A DNA stretch of 64,000 nucleotides from Wyeomyia smithii (lineage: Eukaryota > Arthropoda > Insecta > Diptera > Culicidae), in assembly GCF_029784165.1 (NCBI RefSeq), contig NC_073695.1:194082857-194146856 (forward strand), read 5' to 3'. The position numbers and the translations under genes are program-made. The notes beneath the pieces were generated by a model. That model was not told the origin of the DNA, ran no database searches, and saw nothing but the letters and a program-made list of their open reading frames with translations. Shown here in pieces: positions 1 through 12,745 of the stretch. Positions within the stretch are counted from its first letter, which is position 1. Every line of letters begins with the position of its first letter.

Positions 1-369
1 TGGTTGGGGCCCGGGCCTCCTGGGCCCCCCCTTAATTCCGGCTCTGTTCGTTTCTTTCCGTCCGGTCTTGGGACACATTCGAAGTTGACCGCGTGGGTCT
101 GAGTGTCTTCTCGGAGTGGAAAATATGGCTGTACTTCTAAGCGAAGGTGTGTGGGTGTCGAGGGGATTTAAGAGCGTCTAATATTTTCACCATCACAGTT
201 TGAAATACACCCGAGTTATGGATGACTTTGGAGCAAACATTTTCTAGAACTTGAATTTGTTCGGGTAGAAGGTAATTTAACATAACCATCAACAATGATG
301 TATTGTGCTAAACGATTTATTTGTTTAACTTGAACCTTCAAATAAAATTGCGGAATGTGGTTTAAAACA
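1..369. other. AT-rich non-coding DNA, GC-rich first 130 bp
   Basis: No coding frame, RNA gene or repeat is recognisable. The first ~130 bases are GC-richer and contain a short palindromic run of G and C (gcccgggcctcctgggcccc), then composition falls to AT-rich. It may be the edge of a mobile element that starts before the window, but the sequence alone does not show this. Confidence 0.5.
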
Positions 370-437
370 TATTAATATTTATTTATTTCTTCTACTTTCA
401 GGTATGAATGCATTCTTGTTTCCACATTTGTGTAAGT
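370..437 (+). promoter_or_regulatory. Candidate recursive splice site 1 (AG|GT at 401/402)
   Basis: The sequence tatttcttctactttcag is followed at once by GTATGAATG, so a 3' splice site and a 5' splice site share one point. An attaat branch-like motif lies about 25 nt upstream. Thirty nt downstream (432) is a second donor, GTAAGT, which could define a short RS-exon (402-431). Recursive sites of this form subdivide very long insect introns. The donor half GTATG is weaker than in the sites near 28.48 and 45.98 kb, so this is the least certain of the three. Confidence 0.4.
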
Positions 438-3240
438 TTCAAATATGTTTTATTATATTCACAACACAAATACAACCAATATTCAACCCTATAATTGTTG
501 GCAATTAAAGTTCCATATCGATATTACACGCCCTTTAGACATTTTCGCATATTTGTAGGATTTATGTTGTTTTTGGATAAAAATCCAACGATCTCTAGAC
601 ACATTGAAATTAAATCTCAAATGAGATTCTGATTATTTTGAAATCTATTTTTATATAATAATTTTGAATCGAATAGTTCATAATAACATGTGACATTTTT
701 GTTATCAATTGCATATTCGAAAAAATAAAAATAAAAAGAGCATTTGAATGTTCTGAGGAAATCCATTAGGTAATTGATATATTTCATTCCAGCCAATGAC
801 AGCTCTAAAATAAAAATACATGATTTTATCTTGAATATCTCATCTATGTGAATGTCATGCTTTTTTGATTGATTTTTCATATACTAAAAACTTATTTAAA
901 GTAAGTCTTTATTAAAATATCTCAACTTTCAAAAACTCATAATTATGGGATCATGATGTCAATGTTGAAAATACTATTAAAAGCATTATATTGTGATGAT
1001 CTTTCAACGATGTATATTTTTAAAAGTAAAGTTTGCAAAATACTAACAGACTCTGCTCAGAAAACCTCATATGTTTTATCTAATTTTTTCACTTTTTTTT
1101 GTACTTGTAGCAAAATTTGGTTGATTTCATAGAATAAAAAGAAATTCCACTAAAAGTTTAGGAATATATTAATGATAAAGTATTTCTTTCAAATATTTCA
1201 CCTCTATGACATTCGTTTTTCGTTTTTTTTTTGCGTTTTTACGCGAGGTGAAAAGTTAAATGCATTTTATTGAAAACTAATAAAAGAAGCCCAAAGCTAA
1301 ATACTTCACAAAGAATTACCTAAAACTTATATCATATTTTCAAGAAAACTACTAATGTATTTTATCATTTTTCGTCAAACTAACCAGACACATATTTTGT
1401 TCCAAATTGATATCCCCGAGACACTCGTCTGCTGATAAACTTTTTGATTTCAATACAAAAAGATTAACCAAGAGTTTGAATGGTAAAATAAGCTGGAACC
1501 CTACCTTTCCGTCACAGTCGTGGAGATGCTCGGTGTCTGATAATAACGCCAGTGATACCTCCTTTCTTACAATCTCCTTCTTTACCTTAACGATCGTAAA
1601 GACGTGAATCTATACAAAGCGGAAGCTACTGAATTGTTGTACATTGAAGATGGTTAACTAATCCCAAGTTGCCATACGTAACTACGAAATGTACAGTCGT
1701 CAAACTCAAGCTCAAGGTAAAAGAGGCAGGAGTGGTTTTATTATTGACAGATTTAGATGTCAAAGAATCAAAACGAATTCTTCTTGTTAATTTGCCGGTA
1801 ATTAAATCGCGTACCTCATTCTTCAAACCATGAAGGAAAAAAGTCACTTTGCATTAAAGCAAAAAGTGCTAATTTTTAATGACATTTGTTGCCTTAATTA
1901 TTTCACTGTTGAACTCTCTTCACAAGTGAACCCCAGTGGTGACGATGAGGAAAAAAACGACAATTCTAATCTTGTTGAGGAAGGAATACGAGTCAAGGAA
2001 TAATAATGCCATATTTAGCATAATATACTTACATAATTTAGCATAAATTTACCTAAGTCATGCTTCCCTCAAAACATAGATACTCAATTAATTCGTGTTT
2101 TTTTTTAGTAAAGTTTTAGTGCTTTCTATTTCCATTTTAATCTTGATCCACCAAAGCCACCAAGATCATACGTTTGAATCGCGAAAGGGAGAGATTTTCA
2201 ATGTCAGCTGGATCGTAACACAAGCAACTGAATTGCCAAATTTGGTCGCAAACGGTTAGCTACGAGGTTGGAGTCGAATATATAAAATGTTGAGCACCAA
2301 TATCGTTATGTAGCACCTAATTTAACAATCACCATTGGATTTTTCCAAACATGTTTGATGGAGGCGCATAGTCTTTTGTAATAATGAGAACAAAGTACAA
2401 ACAAGATATCGGTTATTCGAAGTAATGAGCCGAACAAAAATAACTGATTCTATGTAAAACAGTTAGAAATTGCTTCGATGCTCCTTTCGGCTATAATCCC
2501 TTTTCATATCAACAGCTTCTTTGAACGAAACGATTAACTCAAAACCAGAGTAGAGTCACGCCTTTACGATTAAACCAGAACGAACCTTACAGTACTGTCT
2601 AATTTGATACATGAAAAAGTTTTAGTATGCTTTTTTGTAACATTTATTAGGCACAAAAAAGTTATTATGTCTTCACAGTAAAATTCACGATATATTCCAT
2701 TGTCAGTTATTCACGTCATTTGTGTGTGCAAATTTTTCCACGAAACCAAAAAAAAAATTACACCTCGCATTTTTACGACTGCGTACGGTGTCAAAAGACG
2801 GGAACTAAAAAGAAGAGAAAAGTTTGCGCAAGTGGCAGCAGACCCGCAAGAATTCTTCTTCTTTCACGTCACATATCACCCGTGTCGATTGATGGGTACA
2901 GTGAAGTTGTGTGTGAACGACGATAAAGAAGTTTACGCAATACGCACTTACGTATCCGTAACATGGCTATCGGTAGATATGGCAGGCTAAGAGCGGCTAT
3001 TTTCGTCCGCTAGGGAGGACACAATTATACAGTACCTTTAACTGAAAATGGTGGCAGCGAATGGTTCCATTATCTTTTTATAATTATATCTAACAAAACA
3101 TTATTGTACCTTCATCAATACGACCAGTGGGCAGCTTATCGAAAATACCTAGCAAACTTTTCGAACACCGACACACGCACAGTAATTTCCGCACATTTGT
3201 TGTGCTGTGTTTGATATTTCGATTGCAAAACCCATTGTTT
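438..3240. other. Unique AT-rich DNA, no gene seen
   Basis: Long AT-rich stretch with short chance open frames only, none longer than about 96 codons and none with a recognisable domain. No tandem repeat or inverted repeat stood out. It fits intronic or intergenic DNA. Confidence 0.5.
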
Positions 3241-3249
3241 ACTTATTTT

Positions 3250-3760
3250 TGACACACTCCGCATTCATTCGCGTTTCTTTGTCCTCCTCTGATCGCACAT
3301 AAATGACAGCTTTGTAGTGTGTAATCAACCGAGCAGCCGCGTAAAAAAATTCAACTGAAAGAAGATAGCAGAATCGAGCTGCCAGGGTTGAGCATAGTGC
3401 AAAAAGCTAACGGGTGCGCAAAAAAACAGAGCCCCAATCGAGCAGCAAAAGTAATAATAAACGAGAAACACAGCAGGACGCGAAATTACATAAATATATA
3501 TATTTCTGTATGCACACACGACCTAGGGCAACAATAAATTTCAATGTCCAACAAAAGACGCGACGACACCAGCGGAGTAGCAGTGGTAGCGACGCCAGCG
3601 GACGACATTCGACGTCGTTGCTCGTCGTTTCTTTCGCTGTTCACCAGCAGCAGTCGTGCTCCACTCTCGGCTGTCATCACCGTTGGTTCTGTGCGATGAG
3701 CACAAGCCACGAGTATAAGTCTGGTCGTCGCAGGTCTCACTGACTGAACTCACCATACCA
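3250..3760. other. GC-richer patch, possible exon or regulatory DNA
   Basis: Composition rises above the flanks. CAG, AGC and GACGAC words recur (for example around 3,560-3,660), giving several overlapping open frames of 64-109 codons on both strands that are plainly compositional. The patch holds no transposon signature. A 5' untranslated exon or enhancer is possible, but I see no decisive splice or promoter signal. Confidence 0.25.
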
Positions 3761-5135
3761 TAGCTGTCGTTGTTGCGCCGGGGAAAAACATGACTTGCTC
3801 TATCTTTTCTTTTTGTTTTGAAACGTGTCCGAACCCAAAATAGATCATGTTCTACCTTTTCTACAGACGGTAACGTGACAAAGATGGCGACGACGAAGAC
3901 ATCCCGGTGTCAAATCTTTCGTTTTGCTACTACAATACTGTTATTTCGGATAGGAAAGCTACACTGTGTTTTGTTGTTTAAGGGGTTGTTTCTGAACCAC
4001 ATGTTCACTGAGGTGGTGGTTGTCAAAAGACCACGCAGGAGGGTGGATGGATAAAGATCGAACCACGTGAGTTTTGTTTTTTTGTAACCATGAAATAACA
4101 TCCCAAAAAAGTCAAGAATTATTATGAATTCATTCATCGATAGCGAAGCGAATAAAGTAAAATCCTAATGTGCTAATGTGAATAAATCTATAAGGCGGTA
4201 CTAACCCAGCAAACAAATTGGTTCATATAACTTGCACTCAACTCTGTAAAGTGAATTCTTATTTGGTAAAAAATGATCATATGAGATGCATGAAATGCGC
4301 CTATGTGTACAAATCTGGACGCCATATACGTGCATTGTAAAAAAAAAGTCTTACGATTTTGTATAACTTCGCAGGCTATTTCAAATGGCCTCATTTTAAA
4401 CTTCAAATTGCATTCTATACGACTTAGAGGAATGACGCGTTTTACAATTTTATATGACACGATAAATTACTTCATATATAACCTGATATTGCGTCTTATA
4501 GGATTTAAATTTTATACGATATAAGCAAATTTTATATTGCATCTTAAGTAATTCTAAACTTGACATGCACATTTGGGCGACTTAGAATTAACATTCTTTT
4601 ACGACTTCTGGTTTGCTGGGAAGTGTTTCAAAATGATTAAAAATTTTAGCACAATGGTACTAGAAAAGAAATGAAATTTCAAGTAGAAATTTGTTTCATT
4701 AATCTTATAAACTATACTCTCATATTCAACAACTAGTTTTAAAATAACAACGAAAATTAATATATTTAATCATATTTATTTTCCTTCCACGACTTTTAGT
4801 ACACTAATTTTTGGAAAAAACACAAATTTTCGGTCATTTTTTTCGGGATAACACCAGATCTCAACGTTTTCTGCATTTTAAGTCATTTGGAATCGATTTT
4901 TTTTTTCGATTTTCCCAATGGTTTCCCTCTTGGTAGATTTTCCTGGGTCAAAGAATCACAGTTTTGAGTGCTTTGATAAACCCCTAAACCATGTTCTATT
5001 GAGCTGAAATTTTTTACGGGTCATTTTTTGGGACCAAGAACAAAACATACATGGTCGGTTTTGGAAACTTGATAACTCCTTTCGCTGTCAACCTAATCAA
5101 CATAGGTTTGCAGTAAAACAAAATGTTCACCACAT
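3761..5135. other. AT-rich DNA with a dispersed-repeat fragment near 4,850
   Basis: Mostly unique AT-rich DNA. Around 4,800-5,060 it contains ccagatctcaacgtttt and a phrase about 'gggaccaagaac', both of which recur in similar form near 11,905 and at 14,670-14,750 and 15,390-15,470. So an old dispersed repeat, probably a non-autonomous DNA element, is present here. I could not define its ends. Confidence 0.35.
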
Positions 5136-5144
5136 GTTCTAGGT

Positions 5145-5829
5145 GATGACACCCCGTTAAGCATACAGACGCGAGGCATACGGACACGAGGCATATAGTC
5201 GCGAGGCAGAATGGAGCCGAGGCCGAATGGACGCAAGACCGAATGGACGCAAGGCCGAGGGAAAGAAACTCTGTTTGAGTAGACCGAGCAAACCAGTAGA
5301 TCAGTCGTTTGTGTGTGAGAAACCGCCGCTTCCGATGGCGGGTCGGCGGCCGGCTCGGACTGCGGGAACTACGGTGGCTTGGCGCCGCCTCGTTTCCTTG
5401 CCCTCGATTATGCGTCTTATGATTTAAAAAAATATGCCCAACTTTAGCTCTTTAGGAATATATTTACATTTGAACTACATACGCAGAGAAGAAAATATCT
5501 GAGTTTAGTATGTAATTCATTCAACGACGCTTTTTGTCAACCTTTAAACAAGCAACTTATTTTTCAATAGACATTTTTATGCAACATGGATGTTGCAAAT
5601 CCGGGACACATAGTCACGATAATAGGATCTCATGCGATCATACAACATCGTATTCGGCCTCGCATCCATTCGGCCTCGCGTCCATTTGGCCTCGCGTCCG
5701 TTCGGCCTCGCGTCCGTTATGCCTTGTGACAGTATGTCTCGTATCCATTATGCCTCACATCCATTATGCCTCGCGTCTGTATGCCTAGCATACTATGCCT
5801 TACATCCATATGCCTAGTGTCCCGTTCCC
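5145..5829. mobile_element. Foldback-like element, copy 1 (685 bp)
   Basis: It is flanked by the 9-bp direct repeat GTTCTAGGT (5,136-5,144 and 5,830-5,838), read as a target-site duplication. The left arm is a run of ~16-bp units ending in gaggccgaatggacgc-type words, and the right arm (from ~5,640) is the inverted version, cattcggcctcgcgtcc. The centre is unique and GC-rich around 5,320-5,410. The first ~41 bases match those of the copy at 59,742-60,776, and the core matches too. Arms of tandem repeats and a 9-bp duplication are known for Drosophila Foldback elements, whose NOF partner encodes a Mutator-related transposase. No transposase is present, so it is non-autonomous. Assignment to that superfamily is inference from structure. 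Confidence 0.75.
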
Positions 5830-5850
5830 GTTCTAGGTAGTCGATGAATA

Positions 5851-6794
5851 TGGGTCATTCCATACGAAGTGACCACGAAAAAGCACAAACTTGGACACGA
5901 CCATCACAGATTTTGCTCAAAGTTGGGGGAATTATTCATCTACTGTCACTTTGGAAAAATCCCAATTTTGGTGTCGATTGGAATACCCCCCGCTCTGTAG
6001 GACCCCCTCTTTATTGTAAAGTCACGCATTTTTTGTTAAAAATCTCTTTTCTCTTTTTATTACCATTCATAGACGTAAGATGTCCAAAAAATACTGATAG
6101 ATGATTTTTTAAGAAAATAAGCCAAGGAATCCAAAAAAAAATATAAGTTTTGACCGGAAGTGTTGCCAGATAAATTATTTTTGTAATTGAAAACAAAATT
6201 TACATTTTCCGGCAAATGCAGCCATTTTGATTTTGAGTTTGATAATTTCATCGTGTTCCTTGGGAAATTTTACATAAGAAACAACTATCATCCCGAGATA
6301 TTATGAGCCAATTTCTAGATATAACATTTTTACGAAAATAGTTGTTAATTTCGTTATTAATTTATTTTATAATTTATTGATGTAAGACACTCGAAAAATA
6401 GTGATAGGTGAATTTTGAAGAAAATAAACCAAGGAATCCAGAAAAAAATATTGTTTTTGACTGGAAGTGTTGCCAGATAGATTCTTTTTGTATTTTAAAA
6501 CTAAATTCGCATTTTTCGGCAAATGCAGCTAAATTTATTTTAAATTTGATGGTTTCAACGTACGTCTCGACATCTTACGTCTATTAATTGTAAGGGAAAG
6601 AGAAAAGAGATTTTGAACAAAAAACGCGTGACTTTGCAATAAAGAGGGGGGTCCCACAGAGCGGGGGGTATTCCAATCGACACCAAAATTGGGATTTTTC
6701 CAAAGTGATAGTAGGTGAATAATTCCCTCAACTTTGAGCAAAATCTGTGATGGTCGTGTCCAAGTGGCATGTACACTTCGTATAGAATGACCCA
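5851..6794. mobile_element. TA-flanked long-hairpin element (944 bp)
   Basis: The first ~230 bases (from TGGGTCATTCCATACGAAGTG) return as an inverted copy ending at 6,794. TA dinucleotides at 5,849-5,850 and 6,795-6,796 are the likely target duplication, as in Tc1/mariner-type MITEs. Between the arms lie two diverged direct repeats of ~185 bp (6,073-6,254 and 6,379-6,563), each with ggaagtgttgccagata. No transposase is encoded, and the paired open frames on both strands just mirror the inverted arms. It sits 12 bp from the preceding Foldback-like element's target duplication. Confidence 0.7.
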
Positions 6795-6796
6795 TA

Positions 6797-9700
6797 TTAT
6801 ACCATGTGCATCCCAAAAAACGGAGGTCTTATCCTTAACATCCAAATTTACTACACCAACGACAAACTTCCGTTTTCGGAGGAGCTTAACATATCAGCAT
6901 CCATGATTGTTTAGAATTTTTTCCTATTAAAAAATGTTTGATCATGCTGCAACAATCATAGCTTGTGAAAAAATAGACGAATTGTCTTGGAATTTCACCG
7001 TTGGTCATGGCTAGAAGAGATCGTTAGAGTCCGCAGTATCGTAACGGTAGCTCAATGATTTTGTTTATGATTCTTTAAACTGACTTCGAAATCTGTGTCG
7101 CAGAAACAAATCGGAATGCAGACTTTGGTTGACTCCAACCAAAAATGTTTAACTTTTTACTTGTTAAAACCGACAATCGCAGTTCGACCACGACGAAAAC
7201 ATGAAATCAATTTACTTCTTTTTGCCATTAATTGTAGCGTCATTTATGAAGGCACACTCTCTTCCACATCTATCTCTCATTCGGAAATTGCCTTCAAAAC
7301 TTTTTTTTTGCCATATGTTGACTTTGTCATTCTTCAAAAATGCTCTGGAAAGGCAAGCTTAAACTGCGATTAAATATTCCTGTCCTGCGAGTTGACGGAA
7401 GTCAGCTTTTGCGTACGTTTCGTCATTCATCGGTTGGTTGACATTTGCTTCTAATTGAGATTTCGGTTTAAATAACATATATAACCTTAAATGTTTCGTG
7501 GTTTTCTGGTCTAAACAGACTGACATTTGGGTGTTTTAGTGATACGCTAGCGTTTGAATTCTGCCGAATTTCTCTCAGTGTTTTCTAACTTAGTTCTTTG
7601 CTCAGATGTGCAATTGTGGAGTAGAATTTCGAGCGAAAAATGGCATTTTACGAATTGTGGTCGTCGCCCAAAATCAGTTTTCCAACTTATTTTTCCTAGG
7701 CAGATTTACACAATTCTTACCTAAATCAATAGTAATAAAACATAAACAAATAATTTCCACACCTGATACATGCTGAAGTGATTTCGAACAATCCAATATA
7801 GAACTTCACCAACAGAAAAAAAACGTTTGCTCAAACTTTTCAACCCCACTTAAAGCTTCATTTTTCGAGTTTCCTTTTTTCAATATCCATCGCTCTTGAA
7901 AGCCATCAGGATGAGTTTATCGAACTTTCATCCCATCCCCTTCCATCACCCCTGGAGCTGGAGTGTGTGATAGCAGTACAACTCTTCTGCTCTGCGGAAT
8001 GTCTTCCAGGGGGGATGGCAGTCATCCCAACCCGAAAGCAGCCCACAGCAGCGGGCTGTTGGGAGGGCTGCTTCCTGTGATGATTCCTCCAACTGTGTTC
8101 CTTCTTCCTCCAACTGTGGCTGTTCGTGCATTGTGTACCGACCGGAACCGAGTACTGCCATGCGCACTTCTGCTGTACACAACCCGCTGGGATGTGACGG
8201 CACTCAGCAAACGCCACCTAGCACGCGGAACAAACACAGCGACGCGCACGTAAACGGACACCACAAATACCTGTGCATTGACATGGCGTGTCGGCTGTCG
8301 TCGTCTGCCGAATGAAACAGGAAGCGGAAAGCACCGGATCCTGTCTTCCTGTTATCACTGGTGACGTCGCGGGTGTATGCTGAGCACGTTCACGTCGGCT
8401 GATAGGGTGGTTCAAAGGTTGCAAAAATATGACCGGATGGAGGAGAATGGCAAAAAACTGAATTTCAACATGATCTTATCTAACAATCGTTTACAATATT
8501 TCACCTTCAGCGCAATAAAGTGAAATTTATTGAATTTTGATTCCATTTTCAAATTCGAATCATTCTAAGAGATCGCCGTGCTGCTTCCGGAAATTGGGCC
8601 GCTTGTCCTCTTATGTTGAACACAGTGCGGTGCAAATGCGCGTGCTGAATGCTGAATTGGAAAAATTGTTGAAACTGTTTTTTTTTAACAGCGGGTGTTT
8701 TTTTTAATGTGCAATTTCAATCTGGTGTGAGTGGTATTCTACTCCTCTTACCAACAGTAGTGTATTCACGAGAACGGACGGAGCTGCTGCCAATAAGAAG
8801 TGGCAGGGGTTATGGCTTTTTAAGTATCGCTATCGGGAGCTCGACGATCGAACTTCCGTGAGTGAAGCACATGGGGGGGTGGGAGGGTGCGACACAAAAT
8901 AGGTGTGCAAAACGTTGGAGGAAATGACTTTTTTTCGCTAGCAATGTGCCAAGTGGATCAAGAAAAACGAGAATACAAACGATGTAGCGTTGTTGCCTAT
9001 GCTGTTCCACAAATCGATTGCCAGCTATGTACTTGTGGCGATTTATATCATTGTTATTAGGGATATGTTTGCTTCTTTTTATCCACGATTGTACACGGAC
9101 AAATCAGTCTAGCATCTGTCCTAGTTTCGAACCTATCAGTCTAAAATATGGCATTTGAAGGTGCCCAACAATTATTTATAAGTGAAGTAAATTTTTATTT
9201 CGCTTAAACACAATTGGTTTATTGGATAGTTAAGTATTGAAAATTCTGTTGTTAATTTCAATAACACATCTAATCGCCATAGAAAATTCGAAGAAACTCT
9301 GGAAACATAAACATACGAATCTAGTGCACTGAAGTTTTTTTATGCAGATTTTTTTTAGATTGGCGCATTTTCCACTGCTCTGATTTTAACACGATTTCCG
9401 CTGCATCTGCATAAAAGAATCCAGTGTGCTCCGTTATCTTCCTTCATCAAGATCATTTTTTAGTGACCAGGCATCTCTAATATGTCCTGTTTTACTGCTA
9501 TTTGTTCTCCACAGAGACAAACAAGTTTCACAAACCAGAGATTAGAGTAAGACTGCATGTTGACTGGCTCACGGGACGCACGGAGTCCAGCGGCAACCTG
9601 TGCTGGGTATTTCGGCTGAACCGCAGCGGGTACTCTGGATCCTAGCAAACAGCACTCCCGAACACTGCCTTATCAGCAGGGCAACCGGTATCAAGAGATG

Positions 9701-10606
9701 GTATAAAACCGTTTGATGTGATACGTATAGGAAAAGCGTGATCAATGCGGTGAGAGAGTTCCGTTTTATATATAATGTTTCATATCCACCCGTCTTTTAG
9801 GTATTGCTTATTTTTGGTTTATTTTCGGCTTGAACAATGTTCATACTAATGTCTGGGTTTAATGGGTTTATTTAACTGTAAACATTGGTATGACAATGAA
9901 AGTATTTTAATTTCTCTTTAAGTTTGAGAGAACTCTTCAAAATTCTATTATTATCGAAAGTCGCAAAACGTCTCGCCCTTTCGATTCTTCTTATTCTGGA
10001 AAATTGAACACTATTTTAAAAAATCATTTTCGATTTGGCTAAATTATCAGGGATTTTTCAATAATTTTTTTTCTTATAAGAATATTGTCATCCTAATGTA
10101 TGCATATCTAGGTGGATAAGTATTTGCGTGTGCATGCTTATAGTATATTCTGTGTCAAATGGTTTAATCTTTCAATTCTATCATCTAACTCTGGATCTAT
10201 CATCTAACTGGAAATTATCGTCATTGTTGATCATTTCTCTACTGTCGCCATTGTCACACATTTTCACTGTTTTAACATCCGCATCGAAACCATTAAAAAT
10301 AGTTAAACAAAAAGTAGTATCTAATCTTTTCTGTAGTCATGCTTTGTATGCGAACACTTTCAAAAACGGTTACACTTCAAAACACAAAGACATGTTTTGC
10401 AATTACCAAGTTCAACACTCGAATTCAGCATTTTGTTGTTAGTTCTAAAGTAGAAAATTTGACTTTAGAGATGTACATAGAAGGATTAAAAGATAAATTA
10501 TTGTCCATCTAAGTGTAGTTACGGAACATCAACCCCATCATAGTGTGAGACTTGAAAGCAAAAATGGTTAGCTAAATTACCTCTGCAAGCACTATTGAGA
10601 AGATCT
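6797..10606. other. Unique DNA, no gene seen; GC-richer patch at 7,900-8,430
   Basis: No transposon or gene is recognisable. The patch at about 7,900-8,430 is GC-richer and supports overlapping open frames of 60-103 codons on both strands, none with domain similarity I can name. The rest is AT-rich. An AG|GTATTG junction near 9,800 (cacccgtcttttag|gtattg) resembles a weak splice-site pair but is poor. Confidence 0.4.
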
Positions 10607-10610
10607 TAAC

Positions 10611-10830
10611 TTATTCCCGGCGGAGAGAAATCATTTTTTACCTCAAAAAATGAGCTTCAAACACTTATTACTCAACGATTGACAAAAACTATATTGCATA
10701 TTTAAGATTATTTTGTTCTCTAACCACACTGAATAGTTTCACCGTGCAAATTTTCAAGTATAACTGTTAAACTTAAATCAAAGTTTGAATGTCAGGTGAT
10801 GCCATATGGCATCGCCCGCCGGGAATGGGT
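10611..10830. mobile_element. TTAA-flanked MITE (220 bp)
   Basis: TTAA occurs at both edges (10,607-10,610 and 10,831-10,834). Inside are imperfect terminal inverted repeats: CTTATTCCCGGCGG on the left, and ATTCCCGGCGGG preceded by CCC when the right end is read in reverse. Near the right end is a short palindrome, atgccatatggcat. A related fragment with atgccatacggcat and a CCCGCGG motif occurs at ~51,397-51,435. The TTAA duplication points to a piggyBac-type origin (inference). Confidence 0.55.
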
Positions 10831-10834
10831 TTAA

Positions 10835-11520
10835 TTAATATCTTGTACAAGACTGGACTAAAGCTTGAGCTTTAAATTACCACCTTGAGCTCTGACAGAG
10901 AATCTATCAGACTTTGAGTTCCTTCGATCAGTTAAATAATTTTTGAAATTTTTGTTTATAAGAATAGGAAAATTAAAAGTTAACCATTTTACAATCAAAT
11001 CATTATACTGAACATTGTCGATTGCTATATCTATATCTACAAGAGCTGCTCCAGTGGAATAATTTTCACATTTATTAGCTCGTATCATGCTAGTAATTCT
11101 GAATAATTAATGAGCTGCAAAAAAAAAAACAGAATTTAAAATATGCACACTCTCAAACTACTTGTCAAGTCTATGAGCTTTTTGTTCATTAGTCACAAAT
11201 AATTTGGTTTTAGCGTTCGCCTCAAGAATCTCAACATTTTATAAAAAGGCTTTGAATATGGTTTTGATTTTTCAAGCTTAGTCCCAAAATTTTGATTTCT
11301 CATTATTCTCAATACCAAATCGATAGTAGCTGGTGTGTTGCACAGAACGAAAATACATATGATGGAAGTAAAATATAATATCATCTTGAGGAACAATTTA
11401 TATTAAAATTTAGCCCTAGGAATGATCCAGATATCGTTTTTTGCGAAAAAATTACTTAAATGTACTTAAACATTAGAAGAAAATGTAGATTTGTTTTTAA
11501 ATTTTAAAATAATTACCCTT
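10835..11520. other. AT-rich DNA, no feature seen
   Basis: Only short chance open frames are present. No repeat or RNA gene was recognised. Confidence 0.4.
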
Positions 11521-11640
11521 GCAGGGTTGTTACAGTCGGCGCGGATTTCGCGTTTTTTGCGGATTTTGCGTTTTTTGCGGATTTGGCGCGTTTTTACTAC
11601 TCCATGGCGCGGATTTTGCGGAAAGCCTTGCAACCTTGTT
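11521..11640. repeat. GCGGATTT-rich dispersed repeat
   Basis: The stretch opens with GCAGGGTTGTTACAG and then repeats words such as gcgcggatttcgcg and gcggattttgcg. A related block runs in the opposite direction at ~17,150-17,240, again beside a CAGGGTTACAG end. This suggests a dispersed non-autonomous DNA element whose interior is low-complexity. I could not prove a target duplication. Confidence 0.4.
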
Positions 11641-11766
11641 TTCAATTACCTAAAAATTAGGATATCGACTGATGAGCTGGCAGCACCCTTTCAGAGTTCT
11701 ATGAAATATGGTGGGTGCCAATCACTTGTATGTGAAAAAAGTAATCGAAAACTTTAGGAAAAAAAA

Positions 11767-12052
11767 CCCCATACAAAATGTAAACCTGCCCGAAAACACC
11801 CTGTGCGAAATTTCAGGTCAGTTGGATTCAAAATGGGGTGGCGCAAAACGAAGTTAGACCTTGAGAAATCCGAAAAATCATAAAAATCATGATTATTTTC
11901 AGATAATACCAGATCTCGACGTTTTATGCATTTATAAGCTATCTGACACCAAAAAATTTTCGAAAACCGAAATTTCATGCAGCCAACCCCTCTTGGGTTT
12001 CGATTTTTCACTAGGTGTTTTTTCGGGCAGGTGAAAATTTTGTATATGGTTT
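11767..12052. mobile_element. MITE with ~32-bp inverted ends (286 bp)
   Basis: The left end (ccatacaaaatg, then cctgcccgaaaacacc) is repeated inverted at the right end (ggtgttttttcgggcagg, then tgtatatgg). The interior contains ccagatctcgacgttttatg, a phrase shared with ~4,853 and with the 14.7/15.4-kb duplication. No coding capacity. The target duplication is not clear. Confidence 0.5.
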
Positions 12053-12743
12053 CTTAAAATTACCATTTTGGTTGGCATACTATTTTTTATTACTATTTTT
12101 TAGAAATTATCTAGACTTACATTCAAAGAGAACTGAAGTTTTTTGTAAATCGATATATCTGAATAATGACAAGAGAAAAAAGTCGTCAAAGAATAACTTT
12201 GAGAAACATGTTTGAATTTCCATTTAAAAATATTGATAAAAATAAATAATTGAGATACTACAAAAACAAAATTTTATCGTAACCGTTATGTGCTCGACAA
12301 TAAAACACCCTTACGTGCCCCCAAAATGGTCCTTCCCGAAAAGATTCTACTGGGGCTTCACTAATAACATAACTCTTTGGATGTTATTTGGTGGTCCTGA
12401 ATAGATTCAAAATGGCAATTGTGGTCGATTTACGGCCTATGAATGTCATCCCGGCTCCGGAAATACTCATATTGGGTGGTATTTGGCCATTTTTGGCTGA
12501 TTTTCGTGAACCGGAAGTTGCCACCTTGGATTTCAAAACGACGTCTAGGGTCGATTTCAGGTCATCCTGATTTCGGAAATACCCATAACCGTATATATTA
12601 CTTGTTAACAAGTTTTGAAATCACATGCGTCTCATCGACGTGACAAGAATTAGAGAAAAGTTGCCAAGGGCTGGCGTATAGAAAACCGTCTGAAATTCAT
12701 TGATTATTCATTGAAACTCTTCTGGTCATTTCAACATGGTCAC
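12053..12743. other. AT-rich DNA, no feature seen
   Basis: Short complementary open frames near 12,390-12,610 are the same DNA read both ways. The words around 12,430-12,590 (for example ccggaaatac and ccggaagttgcc) hint at an old repeat, but no ends could be defined. Confidence 0.35.
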
Positions 12744-12745
12744 TA

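Noticed and set aside
1620..1850. Possible Gag-like frame (FFLHGLKNEVRDLI)
   Set aside because: A single short resemblance, with no neighbouring nucleocapsid, protease or polymerase motifs and no long terminal repeats.
9780..9830. Further recursive-splice candidate (cttttag|gtattg)
   Set aside because: The pyrimidine tract is short and the donor half is weak, so it is not comparable with the three reported sites.
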